From assembly GCA_018065295.1 (NCBI GenBank), contig JAGHTQ010000099.1, forward strand, positions 1 through 14,188: a stretch of 14,188 bases of DNA, given 5' to 3'. Below the pieces are notes generated by a model. The model did no database searches. It had not been told where the DNA came from and was given only the letters and a program-made list of their open reading frames with translations. The stretch comes from Candidatus Colimonas fimequi (GTDB lineage: Bacteria > Bacillota > Clostridia > Peptostreptococcales > Anaerovoracaceae). The translations under genes were made by a program, and so were the position numbers. Positions 7,135 to 14,188 of this stretch are shown one piece after another. Position 1 is the stretch's first letter. Each line of letters begins with the position of its first letter.

Positions 7135-9087
7135 ATGACAAAAATTCCAACAGAAACAACTTACACAGGAACACTATCCAAGCATATGCGTGGCTTCGGT
7201 TTCGTCGTTTGTGACGACCTTGAAGGCGATATTTTCGTGCCTGCCAAGGAGCTAAATGGCGCTATGGATGGCGACGTAGTAGAGGTGGAACTTGCACCGG
7301 CATACCTTTGGAAAGATTCACCACAGGGCACAGTTAAGACCGTCGTTAAGAGGGCATTAACACAGGTGGCAGGTCGTTTCGAGAAGAGCGGCAAGTTCGG
7401 ATTTGTTGTTCCAGACGGTAAGAAACTTAACGACGATATCTTCGTGAACAAGAAGAATTTCTCTGGTGCACAGACTGGAGATAGAGTTGTCGTAGAGATT
7501 ATTGAATACCCTGAAGGCGGCCGTAAGGCGGAGGGTAAAATAACAGAAATCATTGGACACAGAGGCGATGCGGGCGCTGATATCAAGGCGATTGCCCGCA
7601 ATTTTGGCATGCGCGAAACTTTCCCAAGCAGAGCCAATGCACAGGCGAAAGCGATAAGGAAGAAGGGCGTAACTGAAGAAGACATGAAGGGCAGAAGAGA
7701 CCTTAGAGATAAGATCGTTTATACCATCGATGGAGCTGATTCTAAGGACTTCGACGATGCCGTTTCAATAGATAAATTACCAAACGGAAACTATCTCCTA
7801 GGGGTACACATTGCTGACGTTTCTCACTACGTTAGAGAAGGGGATTATCTTGATAAGGAAGCACTTAACAGAGGTACAAGCGTGTACCTTCTTGATCAGG
7901 TTATTCCTATGCTTCCTAAGGCTCTATCAAACGACATCTGCAGTTTAAGACCTGGAGTTGATAGACTTACTCTCTCCGTAGATATGGAGATTAATTCAGA
8001 TGGCGATGTGGTTAATCACGATATATATGAAGCTGTGATTAACTCAACTGAACGACTTGTATATGATGACGTTTCAGACATGATCGAAAACGACGATCCT
8101 GTCCTGTTCAAAAAGTATGCGCACATTGCGCCGCAGCTTATGGCCATGAGCGAACTTGCTCTTCTTCTCAGAAAGAAGAGAGAAGCAAGGGGAAGCATCG
8201 ACTTCGACCTTGATGAAGCATGGATCAAGCTTAACAAGGCTGGACGAGCAGTAGATGTGGGTATCGTTAATAGACGATCAGCCAACAAGCTCATCGAAGA
8301 GTTTATGCTTCTGGCTAATGAGACCGTTGCTGAGCACTTTTTCTGGATGGAGGTGCCATTCCTCTACAGAGTCCACGAAAAGCCTGAAATCGACAAAATA
8401 GAGTCTCTGAAGGCATTTCTGAACTCAATGGATATAGTTCTTCGTGGAAGTTCAGAGAACATTCACCCTAGATCCATCAGAAGCGTTCTTGATATGGCTA
8501 AGGGACAGGCTCACGAGAACGTAGTAAACTCGGTAACATTAAGGTCAATGCAGAAGGCATATTACGATACAGAGTGCAGAGGCCACTTCGGTCTTGCTCT
8601 CAGATTCTACAGCCATTTCACTTCACCGATCAGAAGATATCCAGATCTGATGATTCATAGAATCATCAAGGATATCATCCACAATGGAGTATCTGAATCT
8701 CTGGTTGCTCACTATAAAGAAGTAGCCCAGATTGCAGCAGACTTATCTTCCAAGAAAGAACGTGAAGCCATCGAGTGCGAACGTGAAGTTGAGAAGTTCA
8801 AGAAAGCTGAATACATGGAACAGTTTATCGGAGAGGCTTTCCCTGCGATTATCAGCGGAGTGACATCCTTTGGTTTCTATGCTCAGCTTGATAACACTAT
8901 CGAAGGACTCGTCCACATTAACGATCTGGACGATGACTGGTATGATTTCGTAGAGAAGAAATACGCCCTGGTGGGCGAACAGAAGGGTAGAACGTATAAG
9001 CTTGGAGACAAGGTTGACGTTATCGTGGATAGTGTTAACGTGCCTATGGGCGAGATTAATTTTGTTCTCCTGGACTGGTTCAGATAA
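7135..9087 (+). CDS. rnr: Ribonuclease R, compact form lacking the N-terminal helix-turn-helix
   Basis: Processive 3'-to-5' exoribonuclease of the RNB family, acting on structured RNA, mRNA decay fragments and rRNA. At 650 residues it is shorter than most RNase R proteins (roughly 700-800). It begins directly with cold-shock domain 1 (about 8-55, RGFGFVV), then cold-shock domain 2 (about 78-140), the RNB catalytic domain (about 187-515) and an S1 domain (about 568-648). The usual N-terminal winged helix and the basic C-terminal tail are both absent. Catalytic aspartates are Asp199, Asp205, Asp207 and Asp208 (DGADSKDFDDAV), and Arg500 sits in SPIRRYPDL. The start is dictated by the gagg in the duplicated leader. 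rnr commonly follows secG and precedes smpB in Firmicutes; here hppA intervenes upstream and no smpB follows. It ends at a strong terminator. Confidence 0.95.
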   Translation: MTKIPTETTYTGTLSKHMRGFGFVVCDDLEGDIFVPAKELNGAMDGDVVEVELAPAYLWKDSPQGTVKTVVKRALTQVAGRFEKSGKFGFVVPDGKKLNDDIFVNKKNFSGAQTGDRVVVEIIEYPEGGRKAEGKITEIIGHRGDAGADIKAIARNFGMRETFPSRANAQAKAIRKKGVTEEDMKGRRDLRDKIVYTIDGADSKDFDDAVSIDKLPNGNYLLGVHIADVSHYVREGDYLDKEALNRGTSVYLLDQVIPMLPKALSNDICSLRPGVDRLTLSVDMEINSDGDVVNHDIYEAVINSTERLVYDDVSDMIENDDPVLFKKYAHIAPQLMAMSELALLLRKKREARGSIDFDLDEAWIKLNKAGRAVDVGIVNRRSANKLIEEFMLLANETVAEHFFWMEVPFLYRVHEKPEIDKIESLKAFLNSMDIVLRGSSENIHPRSIRSVLDMAKGQAHENVVNSVTLRSMQKAYYDTECRGHFGLALRFYSHFTSPIRRYPDLMIHRIIKDIIHNGVSESLVAHYKEVAQIAADLSSKKEREAIECEREVEKFKKAEYMEQFIGEAFPAIISGVTSFGFYAQLDNTIEGLVHINDLDDDWYDFVEKKYALVGEQKGRTYKLGDKVDVIVDSVNVPMGEINFVLLDWFR

Positions 9088-9112
9088 AACCGGATATCCG
9101 GATATAATAAGA

Positions 9113-9150
9113 AAAAGACGTCGCAAGCTGCGACGTCTTTTGAATTTTTT
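9113..9150. terminator. Bidirectional intrinsic terminator between rnr and trkH
   Basis: A perfect 13-bp stem (9113-9125 with 9129-9141) closes a 3-base loop. On the + strand it ends in TTTT and gaatttttt, terminating rnr. Read on the - strand it ends in a run of five T then C and TT, terminating the trk operon. It fills the 64-base gap between the two converging genes. Confidence 0.92.
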
Positions 9151-9151
9151 G

Positions 9152-10642
9152 TTATCTTGATTTGCCCCAGAACTGTCTTGTGAACATTACCAGCATTGTG
9201 AATATCTCAAGTCTTCCGATGAACATAAGAAGGCAAAGGAAGAGTTTAAGTCCTGGTGAGTATACTGCGAAGCAGCCCGCTGCTGTTGAAACACCGAATG
9301 CTGCACCTGTGTTAGAGAGCATAGCCAGGGCTGTTCCCATGGTTGTCTCCATATCCAGCCCCTGAATTCCCAGGATTATGGATGATGCCAGGAAAATCGC
9401 AAGGTAAGTCATGATAAATCCGCTGATACCTGATACGACTGGTGCAGGAATTACCTGTTCGCCTACTCTGATAGGAACTACAGAACGTGGATGAATTCTC
9501 TTGTATGAGCCGCGAACGATAAGCTTGAGCATTACTACGATTCTGATTACCTTGATGGAGCCGGATGTTGATCCGCCGCAGCCGCCGATGAACATGAGCA
9601 TCAGAAGTATCATCTGACAGGTTACTGGCCAGATAGTATATGGCGAACGCACATAACCTGTGGTTGTTGCCATACTGATAATCTGGAAGAATGAATCTCT
9701 GAACGCATCATAGAGGCTCTCGTTTGAGTACTGGATGAGTACCAGTGTACTGATGATAATACCGCCAGCAATAATTATGAGAAATGCTCTAAGTTCAACG
9801 TCTTTGAGAACATTTCTTATATGACCACTTCTAATGTGGTTATACAGCATGAAGTTTATTGATGCCAGTATGCAGAAGATCGATATTACGATTTCGATAT
9901 AAAAACTATCGTAATATGATACGCCTTCTGGATGGACCAGAAGTCCCCCTGTGCTGATGCTTCCCATGGAGTTAACAAGGGCATCAAACCAGCCAACCTT
10001 CGGTGAAACGACCAGGAAAATGTATTCTGCAACTGTCAATGCGATATACGTTGTATAAAGCACTCTCGTTGAGTCACTAAGTCTTACAGCCATCTTCTCG
10101 AATACGATACCAGGAGCCTCAGCTCTTGCGATGAACTGTCCGTTAACGCCAAGGGCTGGGAGTATTGAAAGTACGAAGATGAGGATACCCATGCCGCCAA
10201 GCCAGTGTGACAGAGCCTTCCACAGAAGCAAGCTGTTTGAGAGTACACCGTTTGCTACCGCTGTACAGCCTGTAGTTGTGAAGCCTGATGCTGATTCGAA
10301 GAATGCATCGACGAAGCTTGAGGTGAATGTTGAGAAGTAGTAAGGGAAAGCACCGATAAATGAGGCAACGATCCAGCAAAGTGCTACTACGAAATATCCA
10401 TCTCTTGTTCTGAACTTGGCATCCGTCGACTTGAAGTGGAACATGAGGAATGCACCCACGATAATTGATGGAGGTGCTGATTTCCTGAATGCTGCAGCAT
10501 CAAAGGAGTTATGTGTCAGCTCTGCATAAACCCAAGGAATGATCATGGCAATACCAACGATAAAGATGATTGCACCAAGGATTTTAATGATAGCACGGTA
10601 ATTAATATTAAGTTGATTTGTGAATGTTTTTTCTATCTTCAT
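9152..10642 (-). CDS. trkH: TrkH-family potassium channel subunit (distal paralog)
   Basis: Membrane subunit of a Trk/Ktr-type K+ uptake system, a single-chain pseudo-tetramer of four helix-loop-helix units. Length 496 residues from the chosen start. The four filter loops are SGFTTTG (119-125), STGG (230-233), TTTG (326-329) and SNTGAAFG (443-450), each keeping the selectivity glycine. HWLGGMGI (146-153) and FIGGCGGSTSGSIKVIR (351-367) are family hallmarks. The fourth loop, NTGAAFG, departs from the usual NxGPxxG seen in its neighbour. A longer reading from a GTG at 10648 is possible, but that GTG overlaps the Shine-Dalgarno aaggagg (10648-10654). The ATG at 10642 lies 5 bases downstream of it and is preferred. 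The preceding trkH stop is at 10657, so coupling is likely. Last gene of the operon. Confidence 0.93.
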   Translation of the reverse strand: MKIEKTFTNQLNINYRAIIKILGAIIFIVGIAMIIPWVYAELTHNSFDAAAFRKSAPPSIIVGAFLMFHFKSTDAKFRTRDGYFVVALCWIVASFIGAFPYYFSTFTSSFVDAFFESASGFTTTGCTAVANGVLSNSLLLWKALSHWLGGMGILIFVLSILPALGVNGQFIARAEAPGIVFEKMAVRLSDSTRVLYTTYIALTVAEYIFLVVSPKVGWFDALVNSMGSISTGGLLVHPEGVSYYDSFYIEIVISIFCILASINFMLYNHIRSGHIRNVLKDVELRAFLIIIAGGIIISTLVLIQYSNESLYDAFRDSFFQIISMATTTGYVRSPYTIWPVTCQMILLMLMFIGGCGGSTSGSIKVIRIVVMLKLIVRGSYKRIHPRSVVPIRVGEQVIPAPVVSGISGFIMTYLAIFLASSIILGIQGLDMETTMGTALAMLSNTGAAFGVSTAAGCFAVYSPGLKLFLCLLMFIGRLEIFTMLVMFTRQFWGKSR

Positions 10643-10656
10643 GCGCACCTCCTTGA

Positions 10657-12120
10657 TTAATGATCAGCATTCCAAAATCTAGGAGTGAACAGAATAAATA
10701 ACGTATATAATTCAAGTCTTCCTGCCAGCATTGCTGCAGAAAGAACCAGTTTGCTAAGTGAACTGTAGCTGACAAAAGTGTGAATTGTGCCGATATCACC
10801 GAATGCAGGACCGATATTGCCAAGGCATGTAATTACTGATGAGAAGCATGTCTCCATGTTGATGTTCTCAAATGACAGAATGAATGTTCCAATGAACATA
10901 ATGGCAATATACAGGTAGATGTGATAAGTAACACCTGATACTGTCTCTGCAGGAATTGATTTGCCGTTGATACGGATTGGCTCAATTGAGTTAGGGTGAA
11001 GTCTGGTACGAATACCGAAATGAATGTATTTAATAATTACCAGAATTCTGATGGATTTAACGCCGCCACTTGTTGATGATGAACATCCACCGATGAACAT
11101 TAAGCAAAGGAGGAGCATCTGACAAACAATTGGCCACTTAATGTAGTCAGCTGTTGTATAACCGGTTGTTGTCATGATTGAAACAGTCTGGAAGACTGAG
11201 TCTAAAATAGCACTTGTGAAGTGATTGAAACCACCAGAAACCAGCAGCGCCAGTGCAATAGTTACAGATACTACAAGGATTGTAAGGGCGTAGAATCTAA
11301 ACTCGATGTCTCTGAAGAGGTTAAAAATACCTCTTCTAATAGAGAGATAATAAAGGTTAAAGTTGATACCGCAAAGGAACATGAACACGATAACAACAAT
11401 GTGAATAAACGGACTATCGAAATGTGCGAAACCTTCATTATATGAAGAGAATCCGCCAGTTCCTACTGTACCAAACGTATGGATTAAAGCGTCAAAAAGG
11501 CTCATGCCGCCGACCTTAAGCAGGATTGTCTCTACAACTGTAAATAACAGATATGTAATATAGAGAGTTCTCATAGAGTCAGACAGCTTCGGTGAAATCT
11601 TGCCAAGGGACAGACCTGGTGTGTCTGTAGACATAACGTTCTGGCCACTGATTCCAAGAGATGGCATAAGGGCGATGGCAAATACCAGAATTCCAACACC
11701 GCCAATCCAGTGGGTAAATGAACGCCAGAAAAGAATGCCCTTTGGCAGTGACTCAACGTCTGAAATAACTGACGCGCCTGTAGTGGAGAAGCCAGAAACT
11801 GATTCAAAGAATGCGTCAAATGGGTTTGTGAGAACGCCAGTTGTGAGGAATGGTAATGCTCCTACAACTGATGCTACTATCCAGCAAAGGGATACCAGGA
11901 GGAATCCATCTCGAAGCTTAAGTGATTCGTGTTCGCCAGTTGTCAGTACGAAGCAGAATGCGCCAGGGACAATGCATGTGAGCATGGCAAAAATAAATGA
12001 GTGCCATACACGAGGCTCATCGCAATATAAGGACACTAAAAATGATGGTAACATGGCTACGCCAATTACCATCATAACTATTCCTGTTACGTTGAGTACT
12101 GTTCTAACATGTATTCTCAT
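10657..12120 (-). CDS. trkH: TrkH-family potassium channel subunit (proximal paralog)
   Basis: Second TrkH-type K+ channel subunit, 487 residues, clearly homologous along its length to the distal copy. Shared blocks include SLCWIVAS/ALCWIVAS, DAFFES.SGF and HW.GG.GIL. The two have diverged well beyond a recent duplication. Filter loops: SGFSTTG (109-115), GTGG (220-223), TTTG (317-320) and GNIGPAFG (434-441), the last being more canonical than in the distal copy. FIGGCSSSTSGGVKSIR (342-358) precedes the C-terminal half. The ATG has a modest gaggg 4 bases upstream. It lies 37 bases after trkA. A small perfect hairpin (6-bp stem, 12135-12150) sits in that gap. It presumably partners TrkA; whether it forms mixed or separate complexes from the distal copy is unknown. 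Confidence 0.93.
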   Translation of the reverse strand: MRIHVRTVLNVTGIVMMVIGVAMLPSFLVSLYCDEPRVWHSFIFAMLTCIVPGAFCFVLTTGEHESLKLRDGFLLVSLCWIVASVVGALPFLTTGVLTNPFDAFFESVSGFSTTGASVISDVESLPKGILFWRSFTHWIGGVGILVFAIALMPSLGISGQNVMSTDTPGLSLGKISPKLSDSMRTLYITYLLFTVVETILLKVGGMSLFDALIHTFGTVGTGGFSSYNEGFAHFDSPFIHIVVIVFMFLCGINFNLYYLSIRRGIFNLFRDIEFRFYALTILVVSVTIALALLVSGGFNHFTSAILDSVFQTVSIMTTTGYTTADYIKWPIVCQMLLLCLMFIGGCSSSTSGGVKSIRILVIIKYIHFGIRTRLHPNSIEPIRINGKSIPAETVSGVTYHIYLYIAIMFIGTFILSFENINMETCFSSVITCLGNIGPAFGDIGTIHTFVSYSSLSKLVLSAAMLAGRLELYTLFILFTPRFWNADH

Positions 12121-12134
12121 AACGCCCTCGCCGC

Positions 12135-12150
12135 ATCGTCAATAGACGAT
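12135..12150 (-). other. Small hairpin between trkA and the proximal trkH
   Basis: Arms atcgtc (12135-12140) and gacgat (12145-12150) pair perfectly around a 4-base loop in the 37-base trkA-trkH gap. It lies just upstream of the trkH ribosome binding site on the - strand. It lacks a T-run, so it is not a terminator. It might affect mRNA processing or relative subunit output; this is inference. Confidence 0.35.
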
Positions 12151-12157
12151 AAAACTC

Positions 12158-13537
12158 CTACTTTCTTCTGAAAAGATTAAATTTCTTTCTTCCAGTATCG
12201 TTAATAAGACCTTCAGTAACATCAAGATCGCTAAGCAAACTGATAAGAGTTACTCTGTCGTCTTCAATAATCTTAGTGTTGCCGTTAGGAATGATAACCT
12301 GGTTACCTCTATGAATTGCTGCAATCAGCATACCTGAAGGCAGGCCCAGTTCCTTAAGTGGCTTGTTAAGAATCTTCATTCTTGGTGTTGCTACAATTTC
12401 CATGATTTCGGCCTGACCCTGAATCAGCTGTGATGTCAGAACTTTCTTGTAGCCCTGAATGAATCTGATGATAGCACTTGTTGTGATATCCAGTGGATTA
12501 AGTGCCATATCGATACCCATGTCTGTGATGATTTCTGCATATCCTGCACGGCTAACCTTAGCGATAACGTACTTAACGTTATGTCTCTTAGCATTGAGTG
12601 CAAGAAGCAGGTTATCTTCGTCGAAACCAGTTGCTGTTACTACAGCACCCATCTGGTCGATATTTTCTTCTTCGAGAAGACCGAAGTCAGTAGCATCGCC
12701 GTTGAGAACCATTACGTTCTTCAGGTGTGTTGAAAGATAGTGACATCTCTCCTTGCTCTTCTCAACGATCTTAACTGATACGCCGAATGCTGACAGCTTC
12801 TGAGCCAGGAAGAATCCAGTCTTACCACCACCAACGATCATTACCTTCTGCAGGTTAGTGTACTTACCTCTCTCGTGAACTTTAGCGTTAAGTTCTTCGA
12901 TAGGTTCCTTCTCGCCGATTACGTATACTGAGTCATTCTCTTCGATGAGAGTATCGCCGTTAGGGATGATGATCTTACCATTTCTTGATACGGCGATAAC
13001 CAGCATGTTAGGAAGGTATGGTCCGACTTCACTAACGTGCTTATTAATCAGATCAGGGTGCTTGAATACCTTGTACTCGATGAGGGATGCTCCGCCCATA
13101 GTGAAGATACCATTACCCAGAGTGTATTTCTCGACGATGTATTTATAAATTTCCTGAGTGATGCCAAGGTCAGGGTTCACGATGCTGTCGATGTTCATTG
13201 TATCTTTAATGAAGTCGAACTGACTCATGTGTTCAGGGTCACGAACTCTGGCAATTACCTTGCTGCAGCCCAGCTTCTTCGCAAAGGATGCAATTACGAT
13301 GTTCTGTTCATCGCTACCAGTAGTAGCGATTAAGAAGTCGTAAGAAGCGATGTTGATGTTCATGAGCGCCTTAGTTTCTTTAGCGTTGGCGTTCACTGTC
13401 ATTACATCAATCTGTGAGCCCACTCTCTTCAGGAGTGCTTCATCTATATCCATTATTGTTACGTCGTGGTCGCCGCCCAGGAGTGCACTTGCTACCTTAA
13501 CACCCAGCTTGCCAGCGCCGACAATTAAGATTTTCAT
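12158..13537 (-). CDS. trkA: Trk system potassium uptake protein TrkA (two RCK units)
   Basis: Peripheral cytoplasmic subunit that binds NAD(H) or other nucleotides and gates TrkH channels. Length 459 residues with the full double architecture. RCK-N 1 spans about 1-125, with GAGKLG (7-12) and acidic Asp30 at the end of strand 2. RCK-C 1 spans about 142-215. RCK-N 2 spans about 231-350, with GGGKTG (236-241) and Glu259 in the equivalent acidic position. RCK-C 2 spans about 370-435. Both nucleotide sites look intact. It ends in a basic tail (KKFNLFRRK). First gene of the - strand operon, with two trkH genes following. The leader from the predicted promoter is about 41 bases. The ribosome binding site (aaagg, about 10 bases before ATG) is weak. 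Confidence 0.96.
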   Translation of the reverse strand: MKILIVGAGKLGVKVASALLGGDHDVTIMDIDEALLKRVGSQIDVMTVNANAKETKALMNINIASYDFLIATTGSDEQNIVIASFAKKLGCSKVIARVRDPEHMSQFDFIKDTMNIDSIVNPDLGITQEIYKYIVEKYTLGNGIFTMGGASLIEYKVFKHPDLINKHVSEVGPYLPNMLVIAVSRNGKIIIPNGDTLIEENDSVYVIGEKEPIEELNAKVHERGKYTNLQKVMIVGGGKTGFFLAQKLSAFGVSVKIVEKSKERCHYLSTHLKNVMVLNGDATDFGLLEEENIDQMGAVVTATGFDEDNLLLALNAKRHNVKYVIAKVSRAGYAEIITDMGIDMALNPLDITTSAIIRFIQGYKKVLTSQLIQGQAEIMEIVATPRMKILNKPLKELGLPSGMLIAAIHRGNQVIIPNGNTKIIEDDRVTLISLLSDLDVTEGLINDTGRKKFNLFRRK

Positions 13538-13585
13538 GGTTTCGCCTTTCTAATGCGCATAGTACTTCTATCTTAAATATATGTA

Positions 13586-13613
13586 ATTATACACCTAAAC
13601 CCTATGATTTCAA
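13586..13613 (-). promoter_or_regulatory. Probable promoter of the trkA-trkH-trkH operon
   Basis: On the - strand, TTGAAA (13613-13608) and a perfect TATAAT (13591-13586) are 16 bases apart, matching ten of twelve consensus positions. The start would lie about 41 bases before the trkA ATG. This is the best promoter match in the window. Confidence 0.72.
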
Positions 13614-13620
13614 CATTTAT

Positions 13621-13649
13621 TTGCAAGGGGAGCATGTAGGCATTAAAAT
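13621..13649 (+). promoter_or_regulatory. Probable promoter of the HAD phosphatase gene
   Basis: TTGCAA (13621-13626) and TAAAAT (13644-13649) are 17 bases apart. Transcription would start near 13656, leaving a short leader that still contains the gagagg ribosome binding site (13671-13676). Its -35 box is 7 bases from the oppositely oriented trkA -35 box. Confidence 0.55.
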
Positions 13650-13682
13650 GATAGTTGACAGTTTATAATAGAGAGGAAACAA

Positions 13683-14188
13683 ATGAGCATTAAATTAATC
13701 GCACTTGACCTTGATGGAACTACTCTTAATGAGAAGGGAAGAATAACAGATAGAACTCGCACCACTCTTGAGGCGGCTGCTGAAGGGGGAGTTAACATTG
13801 TTGTTGCAACTGGTAGACCGTTCACAGCACTTCCTGCTGATATTTTTGATGTATCTGCTATCAGATATGTCATTACATCAAACGGTGCTTCAATAACAGA
13901 TCTTAAGGAAGATAAGGTGATTTACAGAAACTGCATGTCACCTTTAACTGCTGAGAAAGCAGTTGAGCTTCTTAGAAATCTTCCTTATATAATAGAAGCT
14001 TTCACATATGGCGAAGCGTATATGCAGGCCGATTATTATAATCAGGTTAAGCGTACACGTCAGAGTTTCAGAGGTGTAGATTATCTCCTCAATACTAGAG
14101 AGCCTATGGAAGATATCTTCGGATATATTCTTGATCATAAGGAGGTTATTGAGAATATCAACGTTAACCTGGAAGATATAAGTGTTAA
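13683..14188 (+). CDS. Cof-type HAD-superfamily phosphatase, 3' end cut by the window
   Basis: N-terminal 168 codons of a haloacid-dehalogenase-like hydrolase, likely a cytoplasmic sugar-phosphate or nucleotide phosphatase of the Cof/YidA type. Motif I is DLDGT (9-13), with nucleophile Asp9 and acid/base Asp11. Motif II is Thr43 in ATGRP. SNGA (66-69) marks the entry to the C2 cap domain, which occupies the remaining visible sequence. Motif III (Lys) and motif IV (GDxxND) lie beyond the right end, so intactness cannot be judged. The start is supported by gagagg (13671-13676), 6 bases before ATG. Transcribed divergently from trkA. Substrate cannot be predicted; these enzymes are broad-specificity. 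Confidence 0.9.
   Translation, partial: MSIKLIALDLDGTTLNEKGRITDRTRTTLEAAAEGGVNIVVATGRPFTALPADIFDVSAIRYVITSNGASITDLKEDKVIYRNCMSPLTAEKAVELLRNLPYIIEAFTYGEAYMQADYYNQVKRTRQSFRGVDYLLNTREPMEDIFGYILDHKEVIENINVNLEDISV

Noticed and set aside
9090..9101. 12-base perfect palindrome ccggatatccgg after rnr
   Set aside because: A single short copy just past the stop codon with no T-run or partner site; the strong terminator beside it already explains the gap.
11600..12145. 181-residue open frame antisense to the proximal trkH
   Set aside because: It lies wholly opposite a well-conserved channel gene, has no recognisable domain and is explained by codon bias of the real gene.
13655..13669. TTGACA and TATAAT side by side before the HAD gene
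   Set aside because: Only 3 bases separate them, and a start from this TATAAT would leave out the ribosome binding site; the pair at 13621-13649 fits better.
1..14188. Search for a novel defence, mobile or biosynthetic system
   Set aside because: Every long frame is accounted for by known core-metabolism, secretion, RNA-decay or ion-transport families; no integrase, transposase, repeats-and-spacers or orphan gene cluster was seen.

Overview
The window reads as core chromosome of a low- to mid-GC anaerobic Firmicute, most likely a member of the Clostridia. The signs are the gap-pgk-tpiA-eno glycolytic cluster, the eno-secG...rnr neighbourhood, a membrane pyrophosphatase with K+-dependent, Na+-pump-type signatures, GGAGG-type ribosome binding sites, and heavy use of AGA (Arg), TCA (Ser) and GTA/GTT codons in the highly expressed genes. 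Genus cannot be fixed from the sequence alone. No mobile element, CRISPR array, tRNA or rRNA was seen, and no gap between genes exceeds about 150 bases.

Layout, left to right. A hairpin (8-35) precedes the lower-glycolysis genes on the + strand: gap, pgk, tpiA and eno. They convert triose phosphates to phosphoenolpyruvate except for the phosphoglycerate mutase step, whose gene is not here. A recognisable promoter then precedes secG (Sec translocon subunit). hppA (ion-pumping membrane pyrophosphatase) follows and ends at a clear terminator (7015-7048). Next is rnr (a compact RNase R), ending at a perfect 13-bp stem terminator that can serve both strands (9113-9150).

On the - strand lies a potassium-uptake operon transcribed from a good promoter at 13586-13613: trkA (cytoplasmic gating/NAD-binding subunit) followed by two tandem, divergent TrkH channel paralogs. 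A second promoter points the other way, with its -35 box only 7 bases from the trk -35 box. It drives a Cof-type HAD phosphatase that runs off the right end.

How the genes fit together: four genes make ATP and PEP through lower glycolysis. The pyrophosphatase recovers energy from PPi as an ion gradient, and its signature residues predict a K+ requirement and Na+ pumping. The neighbouring Trk system would supply that K+. This link is inference from family knowledge and adjacency, not proof.

Nothing here looks like a wholly new system. The points most worth a second look are: the altered cofactor-site residues and within-gene codon shift in gap; the two TrkH subunits sharing one TrkA; hppA sitting between secG and rnr; the shortened RNase R with a tandemly duplicated ribosome binding site; and the back-to-back promoters at 13586-13649.
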